Assembly (NCBI RefSeq): GCF_001673535.1
Contig: NZ_LZLY01000101.1
Span: 1-63,747 of the forward strand
Direction of reading: 5' to 3'
Length of the DNA stretch: 63,747 nt
DNA from: Mycobacterium sp. 1081908.1
GTDB lineage: Bacteria; Actinomycetota; Actinomycetes; Mycobacteriales; Mycobacteriaceae
Positions 1-10,299 of the stretch are shown here, in pieces. The notes below the pieces were generated by a model, which saw only the letters and a list, made by a program, of their open reading frames with translations, ran no database searches and was not told where the DNA came from. A program made the translations under genes and the position numbers. The first letter of the stretch is position 1, and each line of letters starts with the position of its first letter.

Positions 1-2
1 AC

Positions 3-248
3 CGGTCAACTTGCACACAACTACAGACCACCAACCCGAGAGGAAACCCGGTGAGCACCGACCTCGACAACGCGCCGCCACCGCACGCCGAGGCCGCGCC
101 CCGGCATCGCGGCACCGACCCCCTGGCGCAGGGTTCCGACGGTTCGGATGACAGCCCGTCGAGCGGCGGCCAGTCCGTGGCCGAACTGCTGGCGCGGCTG
201 CAGGTCGAGCCCTCCGGCGGCGGTCGCCGCCGTCGCCGCGACGGTTGA
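3..248 (+). CDS. C-terminal tail of a membrane protein (Rv3604c-like), cut by window edge
   Basis: The frame is open from the first full codon at position 3 to the TGA at 246-248, so this is probably the C-terminal end of a larger protein that begins outside the window. A GTG at 51 would give a 65-residue protein but has no convincing ribosome binding site. The visible tail is low complexity (Ala, Pro, Asp, Ser, Gly). It contains a short helix-like stretch 'SVAELLARLQ' and ends in a run of arginines (RRRRRDG). Known context: in M. tuberculosis the gene upstream of the Rv3603c-panC operon is a long Ala/Arg/Pro-rich membrane protein (Rv3604c). I infer the same here. No function can be read from the tail. 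Confidence 0.55.
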   Translation, partial: RSTCTQLQTTNPRGNPVSTDLDNAPPPHAEAAPRHRGTDPLAQGSDGSDDSPSSGGQSVAELLARLQVEPSGGGRRRRRDG

Positions 249-277
249 GCTGGGACCTTCCTCACATTGGGCCGCAA

Positions 278-300
278 CTAAGAATCGACTAAAGTCTTAG
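278..300. promoter_or_regulatory. small nested inverted repeat before the panC operon
   Basis: In the 111 bp between the first gene and the ATG at 360 there is an inverted repeat, ctaaga (278-283) pairing with tcttag (295-300). Inside it lies gact-aa-agtc. The stretch is conspicuously AT-rich for this genome. It could be an operator or the promoter core of the panCD-coaX operon, but nothing identifies the binding protein. Confidence 0.25.
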
Positions 301-359
301 TGACCGTCCGGTACCCAGTGGGACTGGAACGAACCAAGAAAGCTATGAGGTCGTCTGCG

Positions 360-1271
360 ATGGAGCAGCTCGACGGACTGCGCCCGGCGCGGCTCAAGGT
401 GGGGATCATCTCCGCCGGCCGCGTGGGCTCCGCCCTCGGTGTCGCGCTGGAGCGCGCCGACCACGTCGTCGTGTCGTGCAGCGCCGTCTCGCACGCGTCG
501 CGCCAGCGGGCGCACCACCGGTTGCCCGACACCCCGGTGGCGTCGCCGCCGGACGTGGCCGCCAACGCCGAGCTGCTGCTGTTGGCGGTTCCCGACAGCG
601 AACTCGCCGGCCTGGTGTCCGGGCTGGCGGCCACCGCGGCCGTCCGCCCCGGCACGATCGTGGCGCACACGTCCGGCGCCAACGGGGTCGGCATCCTGGC
701 GCCGCTGAGCCACGACGGCTGCATCCCGCTGGCGATCCACCCGGCGATGACCTTCACCGGCTCCGACGAGGACATCAGCCGGCTGCCCGACACCTGCTTC
801 GGGATCACCGCGGCCGACGAGGTCGGGTACGCCATCGCGCAATCGCTGGTGCTCGAGATGGGCGGCGAGCCCTTTTGCGTCCCCGAGGACGCCCGCGTCC
901 TCTACCACGCCGCGCTGGCGCACGCGGGCAACCACCTCGTGACGGTGGTCGCCGACGCGGTCGAGGCGTTGCGGGCCGCGCTGCGCGGCAGCGAACTGCT
1001 GGGGCAACAGACGGTCGACGACCAGCCGGGCGGCCTCGCCGAACGCATCGTCGGGCCGCTGGCCCGGGCGGCGCTGGAGAACACCCTGCGTCGTGGGCAG
1101 GCCGCCCTCACCGGGCCGGTCGCCCGCGGCGACGCCGCCGCCGTCGCCGAACACCTGGCCGCCCTGGCCGAGGTCGAGCCGGACCTGGCCCAGGCGTACC
1201 GGGTCAACGCCTTGCGGACCGCCCAGCGCGCACACGCCCCCGCCGACGTCCTCGAGGTGCTGGCGCGATGA
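360..1271 (+). CDS. DUF2520 Rossmann-like NAD(P)-binding protein (Rv3603c-like), first gene of the panC operon
   Basis: 303 residues from the ATG at 360; in-frame starts at 300 (GTG, 323 aa) and 345 (ATG) are possible. I chose 360 because the conserved fold begins just after it. An N-terminal dinucleotide-binding motif, '[13 protein letters not shown]', is followed by a Rossmann fold with '[11 protein letters not shown]' and 'VAHTSGANG'. A C-terminal helical DUF2520 half begins near '[12 protein letters not shown]', as in ketopantoate-reductase-like and 6-phosphogluconate-dehydrogenase-like proteins. The stop overlaps the panC ATG by 3-4 bases, so the two are translationally coupled. Family knowledge: members sit next to panC in actinobacteria and are annotated as putative oxidoreductases. 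The link to ketopantoate reduction in pantothenate synthesis is inferred from the neighbour only. Confidence 0.85.
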   Translation: MEQLDGLRPARLKVGIISAGRVGSALGVALERADHVVVSCSAVSHASRQRAHHRLPDTPVASPPDVAANAELLLLAVPDSELAGLVSGLAATAAVRPGTIVAHTSGANGVGILAPLSHDGCIPLAIHPAMTFTGSDEDISRLPDTCFGITAADEVGYAIAQSLVLEMGGEPFCVPEDARVLYHAALAHAGNHLVTVVADAVEALRAALRGSELLGQQTVDDQPGGLAERIVGPLARAALENTLRRGQAALTGPVARGDAAAVAEHLAALAEVEPDLAQAYRVNALRTAQRAHAPADVLEVLAR

Positions 1272-2185
1272 CCCCCAAATTCAATCCGGGCGAACTCAAC
1301 GTCTACTCGGCGCCGCGCGACGTCACCGACGTCAGCCGGGCGCTGCGCCACACCGGCCGCCGCGTGATGCTGGTGCCCACCATGGGCGCCCTGCACGACG
1401 GGCACCTCGCCCTCGTCCGGGCCGCCAAGCGGGTCCCCGGCTCGGTGGTCGTGGTCTCGATCTTCGTCAACCCCCTGCAATTCGGGGCCGGGGAAGACCT
1501 CGACGCCTACCCCCGGACCCTCGACGAGGACGTGGCGCTGCTGCGCGGTGAGGACGTCGAGATCGTGTTCGCGCCCACCGCGGCGGCGATGTATCCCGAC
1601 GGCCTGCGCACCACCGTGCACCCCGGCCCGCTGGCCGGCGAACTCGAGGGCGGCGCGAGGCCGACCCACTTCGCCGGCGTGCTGACCGTGGTGTGCAAGC
1701 TGCTGCAGATCGTGCGCCCCGATCGGGTGTTCTTCGGCGAGAAGGACTACCAGCAGCTGGTCCTGATCCGTCAGATGGTGGCCGACCTCAACCTCGACGT
1801 AGCGGTGGTCGGCGTTCCCACCGTGCGCGAACACGACGGCCTGGCGATGTCGTCGCGCAACCGCTACCTGGACCCGGCGCAACGCGAACTGGCCGTGGCG
1901 CTTTCGGCGGCGCTGACGGCCGGGGCGCACGCCGCGACCCACGGTGCCCGGGCCGCGCTGGACGCGGCTCGCGCGGTGCTCGAAGCGACGGCCGGCCTGG
2001 TGGTCGACTACCTCGAGCTGCGCGACGTCGACCTGGGGCCGTTGCGCGATAACGGATCCGGCCGGCTGCTGGTCGCGGCCAGGCTCGGCAGCACCAGGCT
2101 GCTCGACAACGTGTCAATCCAGATCGGAAACCTCGCCGGCACCGCTGGGCCGGACGAACTCGCCCAATCACATTGGAGGAATTGA
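1268..2185 (+). CDS. panC: pantothenate synthetase
   Basis: 305 residues, close to the roughly 309 of M. tuberculosis PanC. It condenses pantoate and beta-alanine with ATP to form pantothenate, via a pantoyl-adenylate, in the cytoplasm. The HIGH-like motif 'MGALHDGH' is at residues 39-46. 'FGEKDYQQL' and the KMSKS-like 'MSSRNRYL' loop follow in the expected order, and the C-terminal lid domain ends at '[11 protein letters not shown]'. The ATG at 1268 overlaps the stop of the upstream DUF2520 gene, and the TGA at 2183-2185 overlaps the panD ATG by one base. This gives a tight panC-panD-coaX operon that supplies the first committed steps of coenzyme A synthesis. Confidence 0.97.
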   Translation: MTPKFNPGELNVYSAPRDVTDVSRALRHTGRRVMLVPTMGALHDGHLALVRAAKRVPGSVVVVSIFVNPLQFGAGEDLDAYPRTLDEDVALLRGEDVEIVFAPTAAAMYPDGLRTTVHPGPLAGELEGGARPTHFAGVLTVVCKLLQIVRPDRVFFGEKDYQQLVLIRQMVADLNLDVAVVGVPTVREHDGLAMSSRNRYLDPAQRELAVALSAALTAGAHAATHGARAALDAARAVLEATAGLVVDYLELRDVDLGPLRDNGSGRLLVAARLGSTRLLDNVSIQIGNLAGTAGPDELAQSHWRN

Positions 2186-2604
2186 TGTTACGGACCATGC
2201 TGAAGTCGAAGATCCACCGCGCCACCGTGACGCAGGCCGACCTGCACTACGTCGGCTCGGTGACCATCGACGCCGACCTGATGGACGCGGCGGACCTGCT
2301 CGAGGGCGAACAGGTGACCATCGTGGACATCGACAACGGCGCCCGCCTGGTCACCTACGCGATCACCGGCGAACGCGGCAGCGGAGTCATCGGAATCAAC
2401 GGCGCCGCAGCGCATCTGGTCCACCCGGGCGACCTGGTGATCCTGATCGCCTACGGGACGATGGAAGACGCCGAGGCGCGCGCCTACCGGCCGCGGATCG
2501 TGTTCGTCGACGCCGACAACAAGCCGATCGACCTCGGCGACGACCCGGCGTTCGTGCCCGACGGCGTCGACGAATTGCTCGATCCCCGGATCGGCGCGAG
2601 GTAG
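2185..2604 (+). CDS. panD: aspartate 1-decarboxylase (pyruvoyl enzyme)
   Basis: 139 residues, the usual length. It converts L-aspartate to beta-alanine, the second substrate of PanC. The self-processing site is visible as Gly24-Ser25 in 'HYVGSVTID'; cleavage would make a beta chain and a pyruvoyl-headed alpha chain. Lys9 in 'MLKSKIHRA' and '[14 protein letters not shown]' are conserved family positions. An upstream in-frame TTG at 2173 would add four residues. I chose the ATG at 2185 because it has AGGA a few bases upstream (2177-2180) and couples to the panC stop. In M. tuberculosis, changes in the C-terminal tail of PanD alter pyrazinoic acid response. The tail here ends '[10 protein letters not shown]'. 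Confidence 0.97.
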   Translation: MLRTMLKSKIHRATVTQADLHYVGSVTIDADLMDAADLLEGEQVTIVDIDNGARLVTYAITGERGSGVIGINGAAAHLVHPGDLVILIAYGTMEDAEARAYRPRIVFVDADNKPIDLGDDPAFVPDGVDELLDPRIGAR

Positions 2605-2606
2605 CC

Positions 2607-3422
2607 GTGCTGCTGGCCATCGACGTCCGCAACACGCACACCGTCGTCGGACTGCTGTCGGGATCCAAGGAGCACGCAAAGGTCGTGCAGCAGTGGCGGA
2701 TTCGCACCGAATCCGAGGTCACCGCGGACGAACTGGCGCTCACCATCGACGGCCTGATCGGCGACGATTCCGAGCGCCTCACCGGCGCCGCCGCGCTGTC
2801 GACCGTCCCGTCGGTGCTGCACGAGGTGCGGGTCATGCTCGACCAGTACTGGCCGTCGGTGCCCAACGTGCTCATCGAGCCGGGGGTGCGCACCGGGATC
2901 CCGCTGCTGGTCGACAATCCGAAAGAGGTGGGCGCCGACCGGATCGTCAACTGCCTGGCGGCCTTTCACAAGTACCGCAAGGCCGCTGTCGTCGTCGATT
3001 TCGGTTCCTCGATCTGCGTGGACGTGGTGTCGGCCAAGGGCGAGTTCCTCGGCGGTGCCATCGCCCCGGGTGTGCAGGTTTCCTCCGATGCCGCCGCCGC
3101 CCGCTCCGCGGCGCTGCGCCGCGTCGAGCTGACCCGGCCCCGATCGGTGGTCGGCAAAAACACTGTCGAATGCATGCAGGCCGGCGCGGTGTTCGGCTTC
3201 GCCGGCCTGGTCGACGGTTTGGTCCGGCGCATCCGCGAGGACGTCGACGGTTTCGCCGGTGATGACGTGGCCGTCGTGGCGACCGGCCATACCGCGCCGC
3301 TGCTGCTGCCCGAACTGCACACCGTCAACCACTACGACCAGCACCTGACGTTGCATGGCCTGCAGCTGGTCTTCGAACGCAACCGCGACGCCGAGCGCGG
3401 CCGGCTGAAGACGGCGCGCTAA
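2607..3422 (+). CDS. coaX: type III pantothenate kinase
   Basis: 271 residues from a GTG two bases after the panD stop. It phosphorylates pantothenate using ATP, the first step after PanC in coenzyme A synthesis. The ASKHA-fold signatures are visible: '[13 protein letters not shown]' at the N-terminus (phosphate loop), '[11 protein letters not shown]' in the middle and '[13 protein letters not shown]' for nucleotide binding. '[11 protein letters not shown]' follows as the pantothenate pocket. Family knowledge: in M. tuberculosis the type I kinase CoaA is the essential enzyme and CoaX appears inactive. The DFGSS here, in place of the commoner DFGTA, is compatible with a similarly weak enzyme, but that is inference. 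Confidence 0.93.
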   Translation: MLLAIDVRNTHTVVGLLSGSKEHAKVVQQWRIRTESEVTADELALTIDGLIGDDSERLTGAAALSTVPSVLHEVRVMLDQYWPSVPNVLIEPGVRTGIPLLVDNPKEVGADRIVNCLAAFHKYRKAAVVVDFGSSICVDVVSAKGEFLGGAIAPGVQVSSDAAAARSAALRRVELTRPRSVVGKNTVECMQAGAVFGFAGLVDGLVRRIREDVDGFAGDDVAVVATGHTAPLLLPELHTVNHYDQHLTLHGLQLVFERNRDAERGRLKTAR

Positions 3423-3507
3423 GGCGGGGCATTCGGCATCGAGTCTGCGTACAGCGCGGCTCCCCAGCCCAATTTCACGCTCTGAGCGCAGGGCCGAAGT
3501 CGTCATT

Positions 3508-3521
3508 TAAGCTGGCACGTC
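3508..3521 (+). promoter_or_regulatory. leaderless promoter of lysS, sequence shared with cysS
   Basis: A TANNNT -10 hexamer (TAAGCT, 3508-3513) sits eight bases before the GTG start of lysS, so transcription would begin at or next to the start codon, with no leader. The 18 bases TAAGCTGGCACGTCGTGA (3508-3525) recur exactly before cysS at 23552-23569. No ribosome binding site is present, which fits leaderless translation. Confidence 0.6.
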
Positions 3522-5021
3522 GTGAGCTCCGACGCCCCCGACCTTCCCGAGCAGTTCCGGATCCGCCGGGACAAGCGCGCTCGCCTGTTGGCCGAGGGCA
3601 CCGACCCCTACCCCGTCGCCATCGAGCGCACCCACACCCTGGCCGAGGTGCGCGCCGCCCACGGCGACCTGCCGACCGACACCGCCACCGACGACGTCGT
3701 CGGGGTCGCGGGCCGGGTCATCTTCGCGCGCAATTCCGGAAAACTGTGCTTTGCGACACTCCAGGACGGCGACGGCGCCACCCTGCAGGTGATGATCAGC
3801 CTCGACAAGGTCGGCGCCGACGCGCTCGACGCGTGGAAGGCCGACGTCGACCTCGGCGACATCGTCTACGTGCACGGCAACGTGATCAGCTCGCGGCGCG
3901 GCGAATTGTCCGTGCTGGCCGACTCCTGGCGGATGGCGGCCAAGTCGCTGCGCCCGCTGCCCGTCGCGCACAAGGAGATGAGCGAGGAGTCGCGGGTCCG
4001 GCAGCGCTACGTCGACCTGATCGTTCGTCCGCAGGCCCGCACCGTGGCCCGGCAGCGAATCGCCGTGATTCGGGCGATCCGCAACGCGCTGGAACGGCGC
4101 GGGTTTCTCGAAGTCGAAACCCCTATGTTGCAGACGCTGGCCGGCGGCGCCGCGGCCCGGCCGTTCATCACGCATTCCAATGCGCTCGACATCGATCTCT
4201 ACCTGCGCATCGCGCCGGAACTGTTCCTCAAGCGCTGCATCGTCGGCGGATTCGACAAGGTCTTCGAGTTAAATCGCGTGTTCCGAAACGAAGGGGCCGA
4301 TTCGACGCATTCTCCAGAATTTTCCATGTTGGAGACCTACCAGACCTACGGAACCTATGACGATTCCGCGATCGTCACGCGTGAGCTTATTCAAGAGGTG
4401 GCCGACGAGGCGATCGGAACCCGACAACTGCCGTTCCCGGACGGCAGCGTGTACGACATAGACGGAGAATGGGCGTCAATACAAATGTATCCGTCGCTGT
4501 CGGCGGCGCTCGGTGAGGAGATCACCCCCGACACGACGGTCGATCGCCTGCGGGCCATCGCCGATCGGCTCGGTGTGGAGATCCCCGACGACCGCGGCTA
4601 CGGGCACGGCAAACTCGTCGAGGAGCTGTGGGAGCACACCGTCGGCAATTCCCTGACCGCGCCCACCTTCGTCAAGGATTTCCCAGTGGAGACAACACCT
4701 TTGACGCGGCAGCACCGCAGCATTGCCGGCGTGACCGAGAAGTGGGACCTCTACCTTCGCGGGGTCGAACTGGCCACCGGGTATTCCGAATTGAACGATC
4801 CCGTCGTGCAGCGCGAGCGGTTCGCCGCGCAGGTCCGCGCCGCGGCCGCGGGCGACGCCGAGGCCATGGCGCTCGACGAAGATTTTCTCGCTGCGCTCGA
4901 GTATGGGATGCCGCCGTGCACCGGAACCGGAATGGGTATCGATCGGTTGTTGATGTCATTGACCGGCCTGTCAATTAGAGAGACAGTTTTGTTCCCGATT
5001 GTTCGGCCGCACTCCAGTTGA
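3522..5021 (+). CDS. lysS: lysyl-tRNA synthetase, class II
   Basis: 499 residues. It charges tRNA-Lys with lysine in the cytoplasm. The N-terminal OB-fold anticodon-binding domain (about residues 55-150) contains '[20 protein letters not shown]'. The class II catalytic core has motif 1 near '[18 protein letters not shown]', motif 2 '[18 protein letters not shown]' and motif 3 '[15 protein letters not shown]', with 'SYGMPPCTG'-type residues just before it. The GTG at 3522 is chosen because it lies the right distance from a -10 hexamer for a leaderless transcript; the next internal start would remove conserved sequence. The 3' part (around 4260-4500) is slightly less GC-rich than its surroundings, but the reading frame is intact. 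Confidence 0.95.
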   Translation: MSSDAPDLPEQFRIRRDKRARLLAEGTDPYPVAIERTHTLAEVRAAHGDLPTDTATDDVVGVAGRVIFARNSGKLCFATLQDGDGATLQVMISLDKVGADALDAWKADVDLGDIVYVHGNVISSRRGELSVLADSWRMAAKSLRPLPVAHKEMSEESRVRQRYVDLIVRPQARTVARQRIAVIRAIRNALERRGFLEVETPMLQTLAGGAAARPFITHSNALDIDLYLRIAPELFLKRCIVGGFDKVFELNRVFRNEGADSTHSPEFSMLETYQTYGTYDDSAIVTRELIQEVADEAIGTRQLPFPDGSVYDIDGEWASIQMYPSLSAALGEEITPDTTVDRLRAIADRLGVEIPDDRGYGHGKLVEELWEHTVGNSLTAPTFVKDFPVETTPLTRQHRSIAGVTEKWDLYLRGVELATGYSELNDPVVQRERFAAQVRAAAAGDAEAMALDEDFLAALEYGMPPCTGTGMGIDRLLMSLTGLSIRETVLFPIVRPHSS

Positions 5022-5091
5022 GTTAGCCGTTGCGTCTGGATTGAGTATCCCGCCTGGTTATGGCAGATTGGTGACTTGGGGAGTGAATCCA

Positions 5092-5112
5092 AACTGCTCA
5101 GCAACTGCTCAG
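5092..5112 (+). repeat. tandem decamer upstream of lsr2
   Basis: The decamer AACTGCTCAG occurs at 5092-5101 and 5103-5112, a period of 11 bases or one helical turn. The second copy ends 22 bases before the lsr2 ATG. The spacing suggests a site bound cooperatively on one DNA face. The 113-bp gap between lysS and lsr2 holds nothing else obvious besides a GAGGG ribosome binding site at 5123-5127. Confidence 0.4.
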
Positions 5113-5134
5113 GACGAAACGCGAGGGTAAGCTA

Positions 5135-5473
5135 ATGGCGAAAAAAGTGACCGTCACCTTGGTCGATGATTTCGACGGTGCGGGCGCGGCCGACGAAACG
5201 GTTGAATTCGGGCTTGACGGGGTGACCTACGAGATTGACCTTTCGTCCAAGAATGCTGCGAAACTGCGCAACGATTTGAAGCAATGGGTCGCGGCGGGCC
5301 GTCGGGTCGGTGGCCGCCGGCGCGGGCGTTCGGGCTCGGGACGTGGCCGGGGTGCCATCGACCGCGAGCAAAGCGCCGCCATCCGGGAATGGGCCCGCCG
5401 CAACGGGCACAACGTGTCGACGCGTGGCCGCATCCCGGCGGACGTCATCGACGCGTTCCACGCGGCGACCTAA
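5135..5473 (+). CDS. lsr2: Lsr2 nucleoid-associated protein (xenogeneic silencer)
   Basis: 112 residues, the full length of mycobacterial Lsr2. It bridges AT-rich DNA and represses many genes, including acquired ones. The N-terminal oligomerisation domain starts '[15 protein letters not shown]'. A Gly/Arg-rich linker '[15 protein letters not shown]' leads to the C-terminal DNA-binding domain, whose minor-groove hook Arg97-Gly98-Arg99 lies in '[16 protein letters not shown]'. The start is supported by GAGGG at 5123-5127. It is preceded by a tandem decamer and followed by a strong terminator, so it is probably its own transcription unit between lysS and clpC1. Confidence 0.97.
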   Translation: MAKKVTVTLVDDFDGAGAADETVEFGLDGVTYEIDLSSKNAAKLRNDLKQWVAAGRRVGGRRRGRSGSGRGRGAIDREQSAAIREWARRNGHNVSTRGRIPADVIDAFHAAT

Positions 5474-5485
5474 GCGAAGCGCTTA

Positions 5486-5525
5486 CCGGCGCCCGGGTCC
5501 CTACGGCCCGGGCGCCGGTTGTTTT
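5486..5525 (+). terminator. intrinsic terminator after lsr2
   Basis: A perfect 12-bp stem (5486-5497 with 5507-5518) has a nine-base loop and is followed by TTGTTTT. It lies 12 bases after the lsr2 stop. It is one of the clearest intrinsic-terminator structures in the window and separates lsr2 from clpC1. Confidence 0.85.
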
Positions 5526-5674
5526 CAATTTCGCTGGCGGCGGAACGCTCGCCGGCTCCCGCGGAAACGCTTTGGTGTTTTTCCTCGTTTACCTGTTACG
5601 GCCGTGCGCCAACTGGGGTGTGCGGCCGGGACGGCCAGCAACCGCAACGTTAGGAACCGCGGCGGGCCGACCAT

Positions 5675-5764
5675 TACAGTGGAGAGCAGGTACGCGGTTC
5701 CGGCCCCTAGGGGCCGGCAATTGGCCATCAAGAGGTCTGTACCGATGGCGAGGGAGAGCAGGTA
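5675..5764 (+). promoter_or_regulatory. clpC1 promoter/leader with a duplicated Shine-Dalgarno block and an 18-bp palindrome
   Basis: A TANNNT hexamer (TACAGT, 5675-5680) is followed at once by GGAGAGCAGGTA (5681-5692). The same 12 bases recur exactly at 5753-5764, where they contain the ribosome binding region of clpC1 (ATG 5772). Between them lies the perfect palindrome CCGGCCCCTAGGGGCCGG (5700-5717). A weak ClgR-like imperfect inverted repeat, TTTCGC-n5-GCGGAA, is at 5529-5545. The roles of these elements are inferred. Confidence 0.4.
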
Positions 5765-5771
5765 AGCACCG

Positions 5772-8306
<2,535 letters not shown>

Positions 8307-8318
8307 TAGCGGTTAGCG

Positions 8319-8359
8319 GAAACGGGCGGTTAGTCTCTCACGGGGCTACCGCCCGTTTC
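8319..8359 (+). terminator. intrinsic terminator after clpC1
   Basis: A perfect 12-bp inverted repeat (GAAACGGGCGGT at 8319-8330 with its complement at 8348-8359) encloses a 17-base loop, starting 12 bases after the clpC1 stop. The descending arm ends in GTTTCTGCT, so the T-tract is weak. Confidence 0.7.
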
Positions 8360-8364
8360 TGCTG

Positions 8365-8547
8365 TGCTCCGGAAGAAGTGTCGGCCTGAGCTCGCGAAAT
8401 GCGTTCTCCCAGACGGGCGCCGGCTTCAAGGCGATGTTCGGCGGCGAGCTGCAGGGGATGCAAAGAATCCAGGCGGTGCCGGTCACCGAGGGCGCCAAGT
8501 ACACCGCGGGCCAGCTTGGCTACGGCGCCGCGGCGCCCCAACATTGA
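8365..8547 (+). pseudogene. YbjQ/UPF0145-like gene fragment
   Basis: This frame, read to the TGA at 8545-8547, encodes a peptide beginning 'VGLSSRNAFSQTGAGFKAM' and continuing 'FGGELQGM'. That matches what I know of the YbjQ/UPF0145 family, whose members carry 'R-N-x-(F/L)-S-(D/Q)-x-G-A-G-x-K-x-(I/M)-x-G-G-E-L-x-G-M'. The rest of the family (the Glu/Ala-rich helix and the final strands) is missing: the frame leaves the family after GELQGM. There is no in-frame ATG, GTG or TTG before the match, back to the stop at 8314. I therefore call it a remnant. In M. tuberculosis this position holds PE_PGRS59, so the interval appears to be a site of gene turnover. Confidence 0.4.
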
Positions 8548-8556
8548 CGCGCGGTC

Positions 8557-8677
8557 TACACTGACACCTGTCCTGACGGACCACGGAATCTGGTGAAATT
8601 CCAGAACGGTCGCGCCACTGTCGAAAGTCAGACCCGTAGCCCGTCATCCGCAGCGGGGACGCGCAATCCCCGGAAGG
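8557..8677 (+). ncRNA. cobalamin (B12) riboswitch controlling cbtBA
   Basis: The segment after a possible -10 (TACACT, 8557-8562) carries the cobalamin riboswitch signatures. These are 'GGAATCTGGTGAAATTCC' with 'AGAACGGTCGCGCCACTGT' in the core, followed by a B12-box-like 'AGTCAGACCCGTAGC' near 8626-8640. Directly downstream, GGGGA (8655-8659) can pair with TCCCC (8667-8671), placing a hairpin against the AAGGAG ribosome binding site (8674-8679) of cbtB. That arrangement fits translational control: with cobalamin bound, the ribosome binding site is hidden and the cobalt importer is not made. The mechanism is inferred from family behaviour; boundaries are approximate. Confidence 0.85.
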
Positions 8678-8684
8678 AGTGCTC

Positions 8685-8900
8685 GTGGCAAATCTCGAGA
8701 AGGCTGGCGCCCGTACCCGGTCGGTCGATCTGTCGGCGGCAAGCGCCGCGCTCTGGTTGGCGGCGACCACCTTCCTGGCGCTCTTGGCGCTGTACTTCGT
8801 CGGGGCCGATCAGGGCGCGGTGTCGCTGTTCGGCAGCGACTCCCACGTGCACGAGTTTGTCCACGACGCGCGCCACCTGCTCGGCTTCCCCTGCCACTGA
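8685..8900 (+). CDS. cbtB: CbtB-type cobalt transporter subunit
   Basis: 71 residues from the GTG at 8685, five bases after AAGGAG; another GTG at 8679 overlaps the binding site. It has a single membrane helix ('AALWLAATTFLALLALYFV') followed by a short C-terminal tail ending in the metal-binding signature 'HVHEFVHDARHLLGFPCH', rich in His and closed by Cys-His. This is typical of CbtB, the small partner of the CbtA cobalt transporter, which is regularly found behind B12 riboswitches. It lies eight bases before cbtA and under the same riboswitch. Confidence 0.85.
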   Translation: MANLEKAGARTRSVDLSAASAALWLAATTFLALLALYFVGADQGAVSLFGSDSHVHEFVHDARHLLGFPCH

Positions 8901-8908
8901 CCCACGGC

Positions 8909-9676
8909 GTGGAGAAGCGGCTGATCGCCCGCGGTCTCCTGGCGGGGGCCGTCGGCGCGGTGCTGTCATTCCTGTTCGCCCGCGTCTGCGCCGAGCCGGT
9001 CATCGCCCGCGCGATCGCTTTTGAGGACGGGCGAAGCGACGTCCTGGACGCTCACGGCGTGCACGAGCACGGCGCCGAGTTGTTCACCCGCGGCGTGCAG
9101 GCCAACGCCGGCTTGGGTTTCGGCGTGCTGATTTTCGGCGTCGCCATGGGAGCGCTGTTTTCCGTACTGTTCTGCGTGGTCTCGGTGCGCGCGAGAGCCG
9201 TTGGCCCGCGGCGGCTTTCGGTGCTCCTGGCGGCGGGCGCGTTCGTCGCGGCGTACCTCGTGCCGTTCCTGAAGTACCCGCCGAATCCGCCCGCGGTCGG
9301 CCAGGCGGACACGATCGGGGCCCGCACCGGCTGGTACCTGGCGATGGTGCTGGCCTCGGTGGCGCTGGCGATCGCCGCCGTGTGGCTGGCCCGACGGCTC
9401 GCCGCCCGGTTCGGCGCGTGGAACGGAGGCCTGGTCGCGGCGGCCACCTACGCGCTCGCGGTCGCCGCGGTGGCGGTGCCGCTACCGACGGTCGACGAGA
9501 CACCACCTCCGATGCGCGACGCCTCGGGCGCGATCGTCTATCCCGGGTTTCCCGCCGATGTGCTCTACGAGTTCAGGCTGCTTTCCCTCGGCGCGCAACT
9601 GGTGTTGTGGGCGGCCATCGGCCTGGTGTTCGCGACGCTGGCGGGCCGGCTGCTGGAGGAGCGGGTCCCCGCGTGA
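8909..9676 (+). CDS. cbtA: CbtA-type cobalt transporter membrane protein
   Basis: 255 residues, GTG start. Five or six hydrophobic helices are visible: residues about 5-25, 68-92, 104-122, 139-160, 168-190 and 228-246. The family signature near the N-terminus is present ('LLAGAVGAVLSFLFARV...EPVI'), followed by a His-containing loop 'HGVHEHG' and 'YLVPFLKYPPNPPAVG', a conserved CbtA stretch. It would import cobalt for cobalamin synthesis together with CbtB. The stop overlaps the next gene by four bases (GTGA), so the phosphatase-like gene is translated from the same riboswitch-controlled message. Confidence 0.85.
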   Translation: MEKRLIARGLLAGAVGAVLSFLFARVCAEPVIARAIAFEDGRSDVLDAHGVHEHGAELFTRGVQANAGLGFGVLIFGVAMGALFSVLFCVVSVRARAVGPRRLSVLLAAGAFVAAYLVPFLKYPPNPPAVGQADTIGARTGWYLAMVLASVALAIAAVWLARRLAARFGAWNGGLVAAATYALAVAAVAVPLPTVDETPPPMRDASGAIVYPGFPADVLYEFRLLSLGAQLVLWAAIGLVFATLAGRLLEERVPA

Positions 9677-10224
9677 CCGAGGTGGTCCGCCTGACCCTGG
9701 TGTCGCACGCGATGACCGACGCCATGGCGGACGGACGCTTCCCCGCCGACGAGCCGCTCAACGGCATCGGCCTTCGGCAGGCCAAAAAGGCTGGGCGCCT
9801 TGACATCGACCGCGCAACGAGGCAACTCACGGGCCCCGAGCGGCGCGCCCGCCAAACCGCGCAACTGCTGGGCCTGCACGCCACGGTCGAGCCGCGGCTG
9901 GCCGACCTCAGTTGCGACGGGTGGTGCGGGCAGACCCTGCGCGCCGTCGGCCCCGCGGACCTCGAGACGTGGCTGACCGATCCGGCGCGGGCACCGCACG
10001 GCGGTGAGTCGATCGTCGACCTGATGGGACGCGTGGCCGGCTGGCTCGAGAGTTTGACCGGCGAAGCGACGCCCGCGGTGGCGGTGACGCATCCCGCGGT
10101 GATCCGGGCGGCCATTCTCGACGCTCTCGGCATGCCGCCGAACTCCTTCTGGCGCATCGACATCGCGCCGGTCGGTCGCGTCGTGATGCACTTTCGCGCG
10201 GGCCGCTGGACGCTGCGGTTGTGA
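9673..10224 (+). CDS. histidine-phosphatase-superfamily protein with altered catalytic motif, third gene of the cbtBA operon
   Basis: 183 residues from the GTG that overlaps the cbtA stop. The fold of the phosphoglycerate-mutase-like superfamily is recognisable: an N-terminal strand, 'GPERRARQTAQLLGL' (the usual S-P-x-x-R-A-x-Q-T-A), 'HGGES' and the second-histidine motif 'VAVTHPAVIRAAIL'. The N-terminal RHG motif, which carries the phosphorylated histidine, reads 'LVSHAMTDAM'. The His is kept but the Arg is replaced by Ser and the Gly by Ala. The gene is under the cobalamin riboswitch, so a role in cobalamin handling (for example as an alpha-ribazole-phosphatase-like enzyme) is plausible. 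The altered motif makes normal phosphatase activity uncertain. Confidence 0.7.
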   Translation: MTEVVRLTLVSHAMTDAMADGRFPADEPLNGIGLRQAKKAGRLDIDRATRQLTGPERRARQTAQLLGLHATVEPRLADLSCDGWCGQTLRAVGPADLETWLTDPARAPHGGESIVDLMGRVAGWLESLTGEATPAVAVTHPAVIRAAILDALGMPPNSFWRIDIAPVGRVVMHFRAGRWTLRL

Positions 10225-10266
10225 GTTCCCAGCGGCTCTCCGGACCATGAGGCTCGCGTCAAAGTT

Positions 10267-10284
10267 GATAGCGCATACGCTATC
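10267..10284. repeat. palindrome between convergent genes
   Basis: GATAGCG (10267-10273), a four-base spacer CATA and CGCTATC (10278-10284) form a perfect 7-bp inverted repeat. It lies in the 75 bp between the phosphatase-like gene and the convergent gene ending at 10300. It has no T-tract, so it may be a weak bidirectional terminator or a protein-binding site left from an older arrangement. Confidence 0.35.
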
Positions 10285-10299
10285 GAATTCGTAAGTCAT

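Noticed and set aside
476..1267. Long open frame running into panC from upstream
   Set aside because: The N-terminal extension is an Arg-rich shadow of the DUF2520 gene; PanC starts at 1268.
8544..8562. TTGACG and TACACT as a -35/-10 pair for the riboswitch
   Set aside because: Only seven bases separate them, far below the usual 16-19; the TACACT alone is kept as a possible -10.
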